Positions 33,047 to 43,666 of a DNA stretch of 64,000 nt are shown piece by piece. The stretch's first letter is position 1; each line of letters begins with the position of its first letter. The DNA is from Gigaspora margarita. Taxonomy: Eukaryota; Glomeromycota; Glomeromycetes; Diversisporales; Gigasporaceae. The DNA is taken from contig WTPW01000567.1 of the NCBI GenBank assembly GCA_009809945.1, forward strand, positions 25,887 to 89,886, given 5' to 3'. Position numbers and translations under genes: made by a program. The notes below the pieces were generated by a model. That model was not told the origin of the DNA, did no database searches, and saw only the letters and a list, made by a program, of their open reading frames with translations.

Positions 33047-33924
33047 ATAATAGTTGTAAGTCTAAACTGGAAGAAGAATTAAAGTCACATGTACAAAACT
33101 GGAACGAACGAATTTACTACCATTATGTTCAACAGTGGGCCAAGAAATGTAAAATTTTGATTGAGTTTAGCATTATAGAGTAGCTTAGAGACATTTTGTA
33201 AAGGATTAAATGTTTTTCTATTAGACAGTTTATTTGGATAGATTGAAACTTGTTTTTTATTATGAGTGAATGCTCTAAATATACATATATATAATAAAAT
33301 TTGCTATTTTTATTGTCTAGTAACTTTTAGTTATTTAACTGTTTATAATTACATGCTACTATTTGCTGTTATAGGGTATACAATACATAAATACTATAAT
33401 TTTGTTTGTTGAATCTTCGTTATCAAAATTCACCCCCATGTTACCAACTACACCATTAGGTGCATCTGTATTGTTACAGCATTTATCATTTGCATAATTG
33501 ATAACGAACATGATCAATTATATAAATTATAATTGATCATATGATCGTGATCGATCATATGCAATGACCGATCAAAATCCTATGATCGATTATAAAATCG
33601 ATCTCCTTTGTATATGATTGATCAATGATCGATCACTAGATATATGACCAATTCCCATCTCTAACCCAGATTACAGATCTACTAATCCAGCTTGGTTTCA
33701 TGTATCTAACATATTTTTGAAAAATAATTCAAATATTTCAAATAATGAAATATTTTGAAAAATATTGTGAAATATTTTGAAATAAATTGTAGTTAGCAAA
33801 ATCTTTTGAAAGATATTGCAGGTGGTTGCAAGATCTTTTGAAAGATTTTGCTACTATAAATTTGCTGATGTATATTGATCTTATGATCTTGTAATCAAGC
33901 GAATGCCTCTAATATTGCTTTTCC

Positions 33925-34497
33925 TCCCATTAAGATTTAATGAAATCAATGTAGTACAGTATAGAGCCAAATTCATTGCAGAAAAGATCCAATGAAGTTA
34001 AATTGTATTTACGAAGAGCATTTTTGCTATTGCATTCGCTTCTCCAAGCCTAAGATAATTATAGTTAAGTTTCAATGAATTTAAAGTAGTATTATTGCAA
34101 AGTACATCTTCTAACGCTTCAAGCCTTCAGGTTTAAGATCATTATTACTAAGATACAATGAAGTCAAAGTATTGTTCTTGCAAAGAACCTCTGCAAAGGC
34201 TTTACCTTCTTCAGATCCAAAAGCATTGTCATAAATAATCAAAGATTTAAATGAAATATTCTTGCAAAGTGCCTCTATGAATGCTATTTTCCTCTAACAC
34301 CAATGTTATTAGAGCTAAGATCCAAAGAAGTTAGCGAAGTGTTTTTACAAAGTTCCTCAGCTAATATCTGAATTAGTTGGTTATCGTGAAGATTCAAAGA
34401 ATTCAGTGTATTGTTATATAAAGAGCATTCGCCAATGCTTTTACTCTTTTTTTGATTAATATTATTAGAGCTAAGATCCAAAGAATTCAATGAATGT
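33925..34497 (-). pseudogene. leucine-rich-repeat protein fragment
   Basis: Read from 34490 downward it begins M-N-S-L-D-L-S-S-N-N-I and shows about seven ribonuclease-inhibitor-type LRR units: N-S-L-N-L-H-D-N-Q-L, L-C-K-N-T-S-L-T-S-L-D-L-S-S-N-N-I, then after a frameshift near 34285 L-C-K-N, Y-D-N-A-F-G-S-E-E-G-K, L-C-K-N-N-T-L-T-S-L-Y-L-S-N-N-D-L, and after another break L-C-N-N-T-T-L-N-S-L-K-L. At least three frame breaks exist. Such repeats normally form a horseshoe scaffold for protein binding. No upstream domain is present; the fragment is joined at about 34500 to an A-run and the rest of BTB-TPR copy 5. Likely a pseudogene. Confidence 0.75.
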
Positions 34498-35099
34498 TAA
34501 AAAAAAAAAGATTCCTTGCACAATTTTACATCTAATGTCTTCTAACCCTAACTTGCTAACATCCTAACCTTTCAGGATATTGCTAGCATCAGAATTAAGA
34601 AAAAGTTGTAAATCTTATTGTATTATGGGCAAATATGAGAAGTCACTTATTAACTTAAATAAATCATTAAAAATTGATACAAAAATGCAAATGAATTAAG
34701 TTATCGTGGAACCACATATTTTTCTATGGACAGATATGAAGAATAAATTGAACCTGATAATGTGTTTGCATTAAAATATCGTGGTGCTACTTGTTACAGA
34801 ATGGACAGATATGAAGAATCACTTGCAGATTTATATAAAGCATTAGCCCTATGAAAAAAGTGGCCCATGTGTGCACGTGTTTCTACGGAGAGACATGGTC
34901 AAGTGCGGCACAGCTGGATGTCCGGGTTTGTACATCTGTGATCCATGTTGGTATGTTGAGTTGGTCCGAATTGGACCGTTTACCCAGACATTTTGGACCG
35001 TAAATGGACCGGGTTTTGCTGCACTTTACTAAACCAAAACTTACAGGGTTTGGCACAGGTAATTACACATAATATAACGTGCTTGTATGGGGTATGTCA

Positions 35100-35359
35100 A
35101 AAGCCATGTGCAGTCATATGTTTTTGACTTTTTGATTAGGGTTAGGGTAGGGGTAAGTGTAGAGTTAGGATGAGATTAGACCTTATAGTAAAATTGCCTC
35201 CCCGACATTTTTGTTAATAACCCAAGGTAGGTTTAGACACTCGTTTCTTGTATTTTTGACATTTTTCACTTTTGTTTCACTTTTTCTTTGTCGGGCTGAT
35301 CCGTGTTGATCAATACAACAATTTTATTGGCTCTATGTCATGTGACCACACACGGCTTT
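35100..35359. mobile_element. MITE family A, copy 2
   Basis: Ends AAAGCC(A/G)TGTG and inverted; the interior from TTTTTGACTTTTTGATTAGG to the GTTGATCAA.ACAA block matches the copy at 7628 in order. It is more GC-rich, so probably less decayed. Confidence 0.65.
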
Positions 35360-35467
35360 AGATGACCCTGCTTATACGTGCCGGAAAAGGGTCAGTCCTA
35401 AGATTATTAGGAGGAGGCTTGTTGAAGTTTGTTGAATTCACTTAAAAAGTCATTTTGCTCACCCAAT

Positions 35468-36043
35468 CAGGGACACGTAAAAATTGTGAAAAAATTAGAA
35501 AACAATAAAACACAATTTTTATAGAATATCACATTATAAAACAATTTTTGCTCTTATTTATGCATGGTACAAAAATTCGCAAATTTAATTGGTTAACTAT
35601 TTTAATTCACCAATCATTTATTTGTATAATTTCACGTGAGAAAACATTGTGGATAGTGATTTATTATATTTTATTATGTAATGTTTTTAAAAATTCATAG
35701 GTAAATATACCTATGAATTAATCGGTGTAGGGTTCTAAGTGAAAATGTTCTACGCTCCCAAAAACCCTTCCCAAACCTTAATTCTAACCCTAACGTGAAA
35801 AATTTTGTGTTAAAAATTATATATATAAAACTTTGAAAAATCTATAAACATAATAAAAACATATTTTAGGCGCCAACCATTATAGATACGTTTTATAATA
35901 AATGCACTGAATAATAAATATGATAAAAATAAGCACTATTGTAATTGAAATTAGACTAAATTTTATATCGCAATAAAAAACATTTTTTGTTATTACCCAA
36001 AACATTTTTTCCCGTTACTCAAAACAATTTTTACGGGTCCCTG
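35468..36043. mobile_element. hAT-type MITE (576 bp) in the 3.7-kb element
   Basis: Inverted ends CAGGGAC(A/C)CGTAAAAATTGT and an exact 8-bp duplication CACCCAAT (35460-35467, 36044-36051). Non-coding interior. Confidence 0.88.
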
Positions 36044-36178
36044 CACCCAATGCACGTATCAATACCGTAAAACGTAATATACGTGCCATTCTGTCACATT
36101 TTGGTTCATGTTTCATGCCTTACGTGCCTATCCTGACCGGACACGTACAGGTCATGTGATATTTCATCTTATGGACAC

Positions 36179-36545
36179 CAGGGACCCAGAAAAATATCGA
36201 TTTGATTTAGCAAAAATTTATATCGATTTATATCGATATGCCCATGATTGACCAATAAGAATTTAGGATTTGGTGTAACATTAAATAACGTGATCAGAAT
36301 CTAAGTTCATGTTTTTCGGGAAGTTAATGAAAATTTTGTTAGTTGATTGTCTACATCTCCGAAACCTGCCGGCAGTTTAGGTTGGCCAAATTCATATTGC
36401 CCGGCCCAAATTAAACTTTAATTTTGCCCGAAGTGGTGTAGTTACACTGCATAAAAAATTGTAAAAATATCGATTTCCCTATGATTTGGCCTAAAAATAT
36501 CGTTTTATATTGATCTATATATATCAATATTTTTCCGTGTCCCTG
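36179..36545. mobile_element. hAT-type MITE (367 bp) in the 3.7-kb element
   Basis: Ends CAGGGAC and inverted, both followed by GGAAAAATAT- or CAGAAAAATAT-like sequence; exact 8-bp duplication ATGGACAC (36171-36178, 36546-36553). The interior repeats ATATCGATTTATATCGAT. It shares CAGGGACC ends with the neighbour at 35468. Confidence 0.88.
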
Positions 36546-36601
36546 ATGGACACGTACCAAAATAATAATTTTTTTGAATTAAAAAATGATCCGTTAAGGC
36601 T

Positions 36602-37357
36602 AGCAGGGGGGACTTTTGTATTTTTCGGAAATGCACGGGTCTGATCATGAGGTAGTTGACCAATCATAAAATGGGTTATTATCCACGTGATACACTTTCT
36701 GTGAAAACAGATAGATAATCATTAAACATAATACAATTTCTTTCGTAGCTTCGAAGCAAACTAAATCGCGTTGTAAATGAATAAAACTATTCGCTCAGGT
36801 TAAAATATAGCTTCTAAACACAAGAGCTTTATTAATAAAGTTTCTTATAACAAGTTACACGCCCTTTATTCCCATTTTTTATACTTCATCTATAATTAAT
36901 AAAACTATACTATCACATATCTAAAATGAATCAAACATCTTATAGAGAATACATATAAATTTCGAAAACAGTCTACATAAATTTATAAATGAAAAATAAA
37001 CAAGTTAATTATTTGGATAACAAAAGAAAAAAGACGAAAAAAAACTAAAAAAAAACGACGTTAAAGTTTATAAATTAAGCAATAAAATATATTTTTATTA
37101 CCTTCTGCTATACGGTAGACAATACTTCAACTCTTAGTATATCTACCTTTTTATTGTGTGATTCGGCGTGATTCACCGTGATTCAACAAAGAGACGCTTG
37201 CTAGGAAGCTCTTTTGTTAATAAAGTGTTGTATCGATTGTTATTTTTTTTTTAAGTTTGCTTAGACCCGAAAAATTCTGGTTTTACAGTACTACGCTATA
37301 TAAATACTTGTGTAACGTCGATCCCGGAAATCATCGGAAACAAAAGTCCCCCCTGCT
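36602..37357. mobile_element. Mutator-like MITE (756 bp) in the 3.7-kb element
   Basis: Perfect 18-bp inverted ends AGCAGGGGGGACTTTTGT and exact 9-bp duplication GTTAAGGCT (36593-36601, 37358-37366). The opposite palindrome arm (about 38388-38404) has the unoccupied, slightly diverged site. No transposase frame. A 9-bp duplication is typical of Mutator-like elements. Confidence 0.88.
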
Positions 37358-37509
37358 GTTAAGGCTTTGTACTAAGATAACATCCTTTATCATCCTAATA
37401 AAGCTGATGCTCCTGTCTTTTCGGTTCTAATAATGACGAGATTATTAAAATCTGATCAGTAGAACCGGAGATATGACTTTTCGAAATTTGAGCAACGTTC
37501 TAAAGATTA

Positions 37510-37790
37510 GGCCACGCAAAGTTAATTTTTCGTTTTGCATAACCCGCCGACCCAATTTTTCCAAAAAAAAAATTTTTTTTTTTTAAATTCCTATTGTGCC
37601 AATAATTCCATTTTTGCCATTTAATTTTTTTCTCCGGTGTCACCCGATGATGACCTTGATTTTCCGTAATTACCCGATAGGCCCGATAAAAAAAAGACAA
37701 AATTTTCTGATTCCATGTTATGAAAACCGAAGAATCAACTTTGCGTGACCTTAAATGTGAACATGGATTAATTTAGGCCACGTAAAGTTA

Positions 37791-37824
<34 letters not shown>

Positions 37825-37894
37825 AAATCCGACCCGCCGACCGGAATTTTGAGATACCAGGTTATGCAAAACGAAAAATTAACTTTGCGTGGCC
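37510..37894. mobile_element. tandem pair of Tourist/Harbinger-type MITEs
   Basis: The outer ends are inverted GGCCACGCAAAGTTAATTTT flanked by TTA (37507-37509, 37895-37897). Inside, a second pair of ends shows that two units (37510-37750 and 37776-37894) stand side by side, separated by 25 bp that begins and ends with TTA. The empty site TTCTAAAGATTATATAAAAA is preserved in the opposite arm (about 38236-38255, complement). A TTA duplication fits PIF/Harbinger. Confidence 0.82.
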
Positions 37895-39315
37895 TTATAT
37901 AAAAACGTCTCATAAACTTCATACGCTATATCTTCGGCTCTATTGAGTTTATTTTATTAATCACACCACCATTAGAACCAGAAAAACCCGAAGAACAAGT
38001 TTTCTTAGGACGGTAAAGGAGATTAACCCATTATAAAATCTCAGCCGAAACACTTTTAAATTTTAAAAAAAGAAATAAAATAAGAAAAAGGCGGTCCGGA
38101 AGACTTTTGAACTAAGTTAATCTCCTTTATCACTCTAAGTAAACTTATTCTACTGGTATTTTTGATACTAACTATGTGATTTTATTAACATTGACTCGGT
38201 AGGGCCGGATATATAGCCTCATGAAATTTATGCGACGTTTTTATATAATCTTTAGAACGTTGCCCAAATTTCGAAAGGTCATATCTCCAGTTCTACTGAT
38301 CAGATTTAATAATCGCCTCACTATTAGGACCGGAAAGACCAGGATAACAAGCTTATTAGGATGATAAAGGATGCTATCTTAGTGCAAAAGACTTGACGGA
38401 TCGTTTTTTAAATCAAAAAATTATTATTTTGGTACGTGTAAATGTCATGTGACCTGTACGTGTCCGTAGACTTCCGTATCCTGACAACCCCGTGCCAACC
38501 CGTACCAACACCCGGACCACTTTTCTCATAGGGTAGAAATTGAACCAAATGATTCGTTTGCATTAAAAATTCGTGGAGACACTTATCGTATAATGCGTAG
38601 ATATGAAGAATCACCTGCAGATTTAAATAAATTGCTAGAAATTGAACCAGATAATGCGGTTACTTTAAAATTTCGTGATGATACTTATTATAGGATGGGC
38701 AGATATGAAAAATCACTTGCAGATTTAAATCAATATTAGAAATTGAACCAAATGATGCGTTAGCATTAAGATCTCGTGGAGAAACTTATCATATAATGCG
38801 CAGATATGAAGAATCACTTGCAGGTTTCGATAAATCGTTAGAAACTGAACCAGATAATGCGGTTGCATTAAAATATCGTGGTTCTACTTATTATAGCATG
38901 GACAGATATGAATAATCACTTGAAGATTTAAATCAATCATTTATAATTGAGCCAAATGATGGGTTTGCATTAAGATCTCGTAGAGACTTATCGTATGATG
39001 CGCAGATATGAAGAATCATTCGCAGATTTAAATCAATCATTTAAAATTGTGCCAAATGACGCGTGGACACTAAACAGGCGTGTAACAATTTATTGTATAA
39101 TGAGAAGATACAAAGAATCACTTGTAGATTTAAATAAATCTTTGGAAATTGAATCAAATTGTGAAGATTCATTAAGTATTCGTGACATAACTTACCGCAT
39201 GATGCGAAATTATAAAAAATCACTTGCGGTTTTGGATAGATCATTAAAACTTAACCCAAATAATAAATGGGTACTGGATGAACGTCAAATACCTTATCGT
39301 TTATTGAATAAATAA

Positions 39316-40137
39316 AAAATTTACTGCATATAAACTTAAGTAATCTATATTAAGTGGAAGTTGATCCTATTTAAGTCCAAAAATTAGAATTAAAATATAC
39401 ATTTGCTGGGGTACTTTTTATTAAAAATTTTTAAGTAACCCAAATTTGATAAATCGAGCTAGCAAACTTTTGATGTAATTGTCAGTTTTCAAGATTTTAG
39501 CTACATCTAATCAGGTAAAATTTACCCTCGAAAAACATAGAAATATACTTAAAATGAATACCTTTTTCCTGATTTTTTTTTTTTTTATTATTTTTTTATT
39601 TGATGGGTTAATAATTACTTTATATCAATTTTTACTGACTAAAAGTGTTCTCAAGAACTCCTCAATGCGATTTGATTGTGATTGAGATGATGTCAATTAT
39701 TATAATATTATACAATTTTAATACAAATAATGATTGCGATCGTTAATTGAGCAGATCATGCTTTATTTATCAAGTTTTCAGCAATCGTAGCGCAAAAAAA
39801 AGGGCGATTACCCAATAAACAAATATAACTCCTTAGGCAACACTTGAACAAATAAATATAATTTCGGCAATATCAAGTGCCTCAACTTCTCCTTTATGGA
39901 CTTCATAAATTTTCATAAGTTTTTCAGCAACAATATTCGTAACTTTTTGCTTTAGTATCGAGCAAAGCAATAATGAAGTATTTGAATACAAAAAATTTTT
40001 TTAGTAAAAAACACAAAAAAAAAAAAATAAATAAAATTGTGCATTTGACATAAAAGATAATAAATATTGGCATGTTATGACTTTGGGTTTCTTTGGATTT
40101 TTGTAAGTTTCTAATATAAAAAGCAACTAATAATTTT
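39316..40137. repeat. 3' flank of copy 5
   Basis: It shares blocks with the flanks of copies 1-3 (GAAGTTGATCCTA, GGGCGATTACCCAATAAACA, CAAGTGCCTCAACTTCTC). It separates the TPR relic from the convergent BTB-BACK relic. Short open frames in it do not correspond between copies. Confidence 0.7.
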
Positions 40138-41206
40138 TTAATGATTATAATTTCGTTGAAGATCCATGACATAAAGCATGCTTGAAGCTGTAACTGAGTT
40201 ATTGCTTTTGTTTGAAGTTGTAGTATCAATAAGAATATCTTTTTTACTTGAAGTTCCAGAATTTCTTTGGGGCAGTACGGTATTTTAAATTACGTGAGGA
40301 GGTAAAATAGTCAAGGTAATAGCTTTATTTGAAATTGTTAAATTTGTTATAATATCTTTCACAAAATATGATTAAGGATCTGTTGATATGGATATAGTTT
40401 TTCAATAACATCTTCACTGATAATTTGAAAATATCGGATATGGGGTAGGCAAATTTTGGGAGTAGTTTTAAAATTAAGAATTTTGCGTCCGATCCATTGA
40501 GTAGGATTAGAGTTCAGATCGGGATTTTGTGCAATTCCTCAACGAATAATTTGATCCAAGTATTCTCTTCATCCATTTGTAAGTTATCAAATTTTAAAAT
40601 GAAGGCTAATACCTTTTCTGGAAAATTCTTAAAGTCTTCAGAATTAAAAACTATACTTGGATGTTTAGCAATAATATTAATACAAAACTCTTGCAAAACT
40701 ATAAAATCATCACTTTCAAAACATATTTTAGAAACTTTGCAAAATTAAGACGCATCCACAATGCATGATTTTTGACTAATTGTGCATGCACAATCTTAAC
40801 TAATTCTTCTTGGCAAATTCGGTAACAGCAAATAAAAGGCCGAGAATTATAGATGCATTGATTTCATTAAATTGAACTATACCTATACCACCATAAATAT
40901 GTCTAAATACATTAAGAAGAAACTTAATATTATAATTAGTTTAAAATGTAATCTGACAATTTATCTACAGCTTTACTTAATAATAGTTTCAAAAATATTA
41001 GCAAAAGATATCTGGTATACCGATTTTTTTAACATTATTTTCATCGTAATATGTCTTAAATAACTTTCACGAAACTAAGTACATCGAGAATTTAAAAATA
41101 ACTGAATGCACCTTAAACATTTGCAATTTGTCATTTGACTGATTTCGATTATTAATTTATAATCTTAACCATTCTTAAGAAGATCTGTTAAATCGCTAGA
41201 ACTTTT
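40138..41206 (-). pseudogene. divergent BTB-BACK protein, decayed
   Basis: From about 41200 downward the frame reads S-S-D-L-T-D-L-L-K-N-G, then a stop, then Y-K-L-I-I-E-I, matching the BTB start of the intact genes. Exon 1 ends in T-I-I-K with a GTAAAG donor near 40992; exon 2 resumes at about 40898 after TTTAG with H-I-Y-G-G-I-G-I. A frameshift follows near 40820. The 60-codon stretch at 40514-40696 (C-I-N-I-I-A-K-H-P-S-I-V-F-N-S-E, L-Q-M-D-E) is BACK. After another frameshift comes R-Y-F-Q-I-I-S-E-D-V-I-E-K-L-Y-P-Y-Q, an L-P-P motif and a Ser/Thr-rich tail to a stop at 40138. It never had TPRs here. It converges on copy 5; stubs of the same 3' end lie behind copies 1 and 2. Confidence 0.78.
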
Positions 41207-41692
41207 TTTTTTTAAAAAAAATTCTATAACCATTTTACGTAAAATAGTACAAAAAGTGAAAGAAGATACATACGTGTGCTAACGTACATACTGATAATTA
41301 AAAGTATGCACTGCCACATGAATATAACGGATTAATAAAAGGAAAGGACTACAACGTGCATGACTTAGTCTACATACGTATGTTGTAAAAGTGGGATCTA
41401 TTGGTGTGATGGTAAAAAACTACTAAACAACGCCACTTTCTAATGCAAATACTACATTGTATACTTTAATGATATCGTAAATAAAGTTAAAAAAAAGCTA
41501 CCTCATATCAGTTAAGTAATAAATACTAGTACTATATATTTAACTTTCATAAACTTTATTGTTTGTTAATATATATGTTATATAGATTTGTAAAAATATA
41601 CACGGTGCATAACTAGCATCATATACAGTATTTACATAATTTTTATATATATTGATATTAATGCCACCTATTAGTATCAGTATAATTAAAAA
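41207..41692. other. intergenic, no feature recognised
   Basis: AT-rich DNA between the BTB-BACK relic and the 3' end of the kinase gene. TACGTAC/ATACGTATG-type short palindromes occur but no repeat family or gene is evident. Confidence 0.6.
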
Positions 41693-43192
41693 TTAAATTT
41701 GATTTAAATTTAGTCTTTTACAAATATTATTACATTTATGATTTGTCAAAAAAAATTCCTTAATTCCTTTCACACCAAAATTCGTTGCACCAAATCTTGA
41801 TATATCAGTACAATGAATTGCCGGATCTGTTAATAAGAACTCTTTATTAAGACTAACACCTTGTAAATCATAAACTACTAAATATTCCTCTGTATATTGA
41901 TAAGTAAAATGAGCAAACGCTTCAAGAGCTGAATGAAACTCTGTAATAATACCACAATTTGTGTTGAACTTTGTAAACTTTGCATTAGAGAAATATTTCT
42001 CTATAGAATAATATAAGTTAGACTTATTACATAAAATATTTACATTAATAAATTTCACTTTCCATCTAATTCCAATTTGTTCCGTAACCGAATTAAATTC
42101 TGATGAAAGAAATTGAGCAATGTTAGAAGCCTCCATTGACTCTAAATAGCGTTTTTTAAAATCTGATGTAACATCATGATATTGTTTTATAACTAATTTT
42201 TCACTTTGCTCAGAATCAGTGCGAAGAGCAAAATATGCATACCGTTCAGCACCAACAGAAAATGGTTGTGGGGCAAGTTTAAACGAGATATTTTGTGTAG
42301 TAAAATTTGAATTGATAAAAAAATATTTATCCTTAATTTCATCAAGTGATTTAGGTAAANTATANAATAAAAGTTCNCCATAATTTTCTGNAAGAGTTGN
42401 CCAATCGGGNTCNNATTGATTAATTTGAAGTTTTCTTCGTTGTAAAGAAAATAAACTTTCAGAATTTCTTACAGTAGTAGTAAGTAAAACAGAAGAAATT
42501 ATGGCAGAACAAGTAGCATCACAAAATTTGTTAAGTAATATACCCGGATTATCACCTGTAATTTTGAGGTCAAATACAGGAAATTCACCGATTATTTTAC
42601 GAAATATGCTAATCATAACATCAGTAGAATCATTAATTTTTCCAAAATGATATAAAATATTATTTGATTGCATTTTTTCTAATACTTTTTCGGCAGTTAA
42701 ACCTTTTGGATCACCATTTGGATATTCATCCATTTCTTTAGTAAAACGACGACCATGTGGTGGAGCATCACCGATATGAATAAGTACACGGGTACCACTT
42801 TTCCAAGTCATGGAAGTTATTGCAGCGTTGAGACCCCCTAAAACATCTTCTGGGAGATCTCTACCACCTTTAGCTTTCACTTTATTGTTTATATACTCTT
42901 TAAATTCTTCATGAGAGTTAGTAAAGTCAAGAATTTGTAGACGGTTATAATCGCAATGGTCACGATAACCACAGAAACCAAACCAAAGTTTAATATCAGA
43001 GTTATAATTTTTCACATAATTTGACGATCTTAATATGTGATTTTTCGCAGCGGCAATGTGCTCATCCATAGAATTAGTACAATCTAAAACAAAGCAAAGG
43101 TAAACATTTAATGAGGATTTAATATAAGCGATTGTCTTTGAAATATCATTTTCTCTGTTCGTTAATGTTAATGAACTTTCAATTTCACTCAT
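41693..43192 (-). CDS. von Willebrand A domain/alpha-kinase (VwkA-like), 499 aa
   Basis: A single uninterrupted frame. Residues 29-230 form a vWA domain: Y-L-C-F-V-L-D37-C-T-N-S41-M is a MIDAS (DxTxS form), followed by G-G-R-D-L-P-E-D-V-L-G-G and H-I-G-D142-A-P-P-H-G. Residues 305-497 are an atypical alpha-kinase: nucleotide-loop P-F-S-V-G-A, K336 in L-V-I-K-Q-Y, E398, D442 in Y-D-L-Q-G, D456 in L-T-D-P-A-I-H460, the G-A-T-N-F-G-V-K-G loop and a C-terminal zinc site H485-x-C487-x3-C491. All expected catalytic and zinc ligands are present, so it is probably an active Ser/Thr kinase; relatives include Dictyostelium VwkA and eEF2K/myosin-heavy-chain kinases. The target is unknown. Eight ambiguous bases (42360-42414) fall in the inter-domain linker near residues 260-278. 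Confidence 0.92.
   Translation of the reverse strand: MSEIESSLTLTNRENDISKTIAYIKSSLNVYLCFVLDCTNSMDEHIAAAKNHILRSSNYVKNYNSDIKLWFGFCGYRDHCDYNRLQILDFTNSHEEFKEYINNKVKAKGGRDLPEDVLGGLNAAITSMTWKSGTRVLIHIGDAPPHGRRFTKEMDEYPNGDPKGLTAEKVLEKMQSNNILYHFGKINDSTDVMISIFRKIIGEFPVFDLKITGDNPGILLNKFCDATCSAIISSVLLTTTVRNSESLFSLQRRKLQINQXXPDWXTLXENYXELLXYXLPKSLDEIKDKYFFINSNFTTQNISFKLAPQPFSVGAERYAYFALRTDSEQSEKLVIKQYHDVTSDFKKRYLESMEASNIAQFLSSEFNSVTEQIGIRWKVKFINVNILCNKSNLYYSIEKYFSNAKFTKFNTNCGIITEFHSALEAFAHFTYQYTEEYLVVYDLQGVSLNKEFLLTDPAIHCTDISRFGATNFGVKGIKEFFLTNHKCNNICKRLNLNQI
42360..42414. other. cluster of ambiguous bases in the kinase gene
   Basis: Single N positions at 42360, 42365, 42377, 42391, 42400, 42410, 42413 and 42414. 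The frame stays open across them, so they are unresolved substitutions rather than a gap. They may reflect collapsed paralogues or allelic nuclei. Confidence 0.9.
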
Positions 43193-43596
43193 ATTTTCTT
43201 TATTGACTTGCTTTTGTTCTTTATTTTTTTTTTTAAAAAAAAAAATTTGTTAGACGGAAAATAAGGAGCTTGTCTTTATAAAGAATTAACTGTACACATG
43301 TAACTAAATTGTAACCCATGTTAAATAACAAAATCATGAATGAGCTATCTATTTAACGTATTTTGTGTATGTTTTTTATATCAAAAAAAAAAAAGCATTT
43401 ATAATCATAATAGGACAGGGTGAAACATGGGGTTCATTTTGTGGATACGAAAAGAGTTAGACTAGTGTTGTCTAGGTTACTTTATTGACGCAGATCTATT
43501 TTTAATAGGTTAGCTGATTTACACTAGAGTCTACACAAATTGCAGAATTTTGCTGAGTTGAATATATTATCTACTTAATAAATATTAGCTTAACAA

Positions 43597-43666
43597 ATGA
43601 GTGACGCCAAGACATTGGTTTATCATTTATTATTTAAATAAATAATCAATCTCTTGGCGTCACTCA
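43597..43666. repeat. 70-bp palindromic MITE
   Basis: Perfect 16-bp ends ATGAGTGACGCCAAGA and complement surround an AT-rich, also palindromic centre (TTATTATTTAAATAAATAA). Confidence 0.75.

Larger units (their letters stand above)
31130..33663. mobile_element. 2.5-kb hAT-type element
   Basis: An exact 8-bp target duplication ACCCAGAT (31122-31129 and 33664-33671) flanks inverted ends TAGAGATGGGAAT. Both subterminal regions (31155-31250 and 33500-33655) are arrays of GATCGATCA-like palindromes, likely transposase-binding sites. The inside contains a pogo-type MITE, a palindromic MITE and no transposase-sized frame, so it is non-autonomous or decayed. Confidence 0.85.
34847..38533. mobile_element. 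3.7-kb foldback/TIR element inserted in BTB-TPR copy 5
   Basis: The ends are inverted CCCTATGA(A/G)AAAAGTGG and the target triplet TAG is duplicated (34844-34846 and 38534-38536); intact paralogues have one TAG in CATTAGAAATT. The right half is a long imperfect palindrome with a centre near 38080 and arms reaching about 36120 and 38490. At least four later insertions lie in it (35468, 36179, 36602, 37510), and removing each restores pairing with the other arm or leaves a clean target duplication. A 3-bp duplication fits PIF/Harbinger- or CACTA-like transposition, but the ends are not diagnostic and no transposase is present. Confidence 0.8.
34575..39315 (+). pseudogene. BTB-BACK-TPR gene copy 5, split by a 3.7-kb insertion
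   Basis: The upstream block at 34513-34560 matches the 5' flank of copy 3 (17385-17440) and then jumps to the codons just before the TPR array (GATATTGCT at 34575), so BTB and BACK were deleted. TPR-coding sequence runs 34575-34846 with a stop and deletions near 34740, is interrupted by the element 34847-38533, and resumes at 38534-39315. The right half has a 1-bp deletion near 38733, a GAA-to-TAA stop near 38911 and a 2-bp deletion near 38983. The last open stretch (38995-39315, 106 codons) retains three TPRs and the family C-terminus ending in L-L-N-K. Not functional. Confidence 0.85.

Noticed and set aside
28659..33850. A single 5-kb element with ends at the CTTTTGAAAG motif clusters
   Set aside because: The inverted similarity is limited to short motifs in AT-rich DNA and no target duplication was found; kept only as a weak possibility.
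7680..35150. TTAGGGTTAGGG-like stretches as telomeric repeats
   Set aside because: Only one to three units occur, inside MITE family A (7660, 35150) and near 52296; no telomeric array exists.
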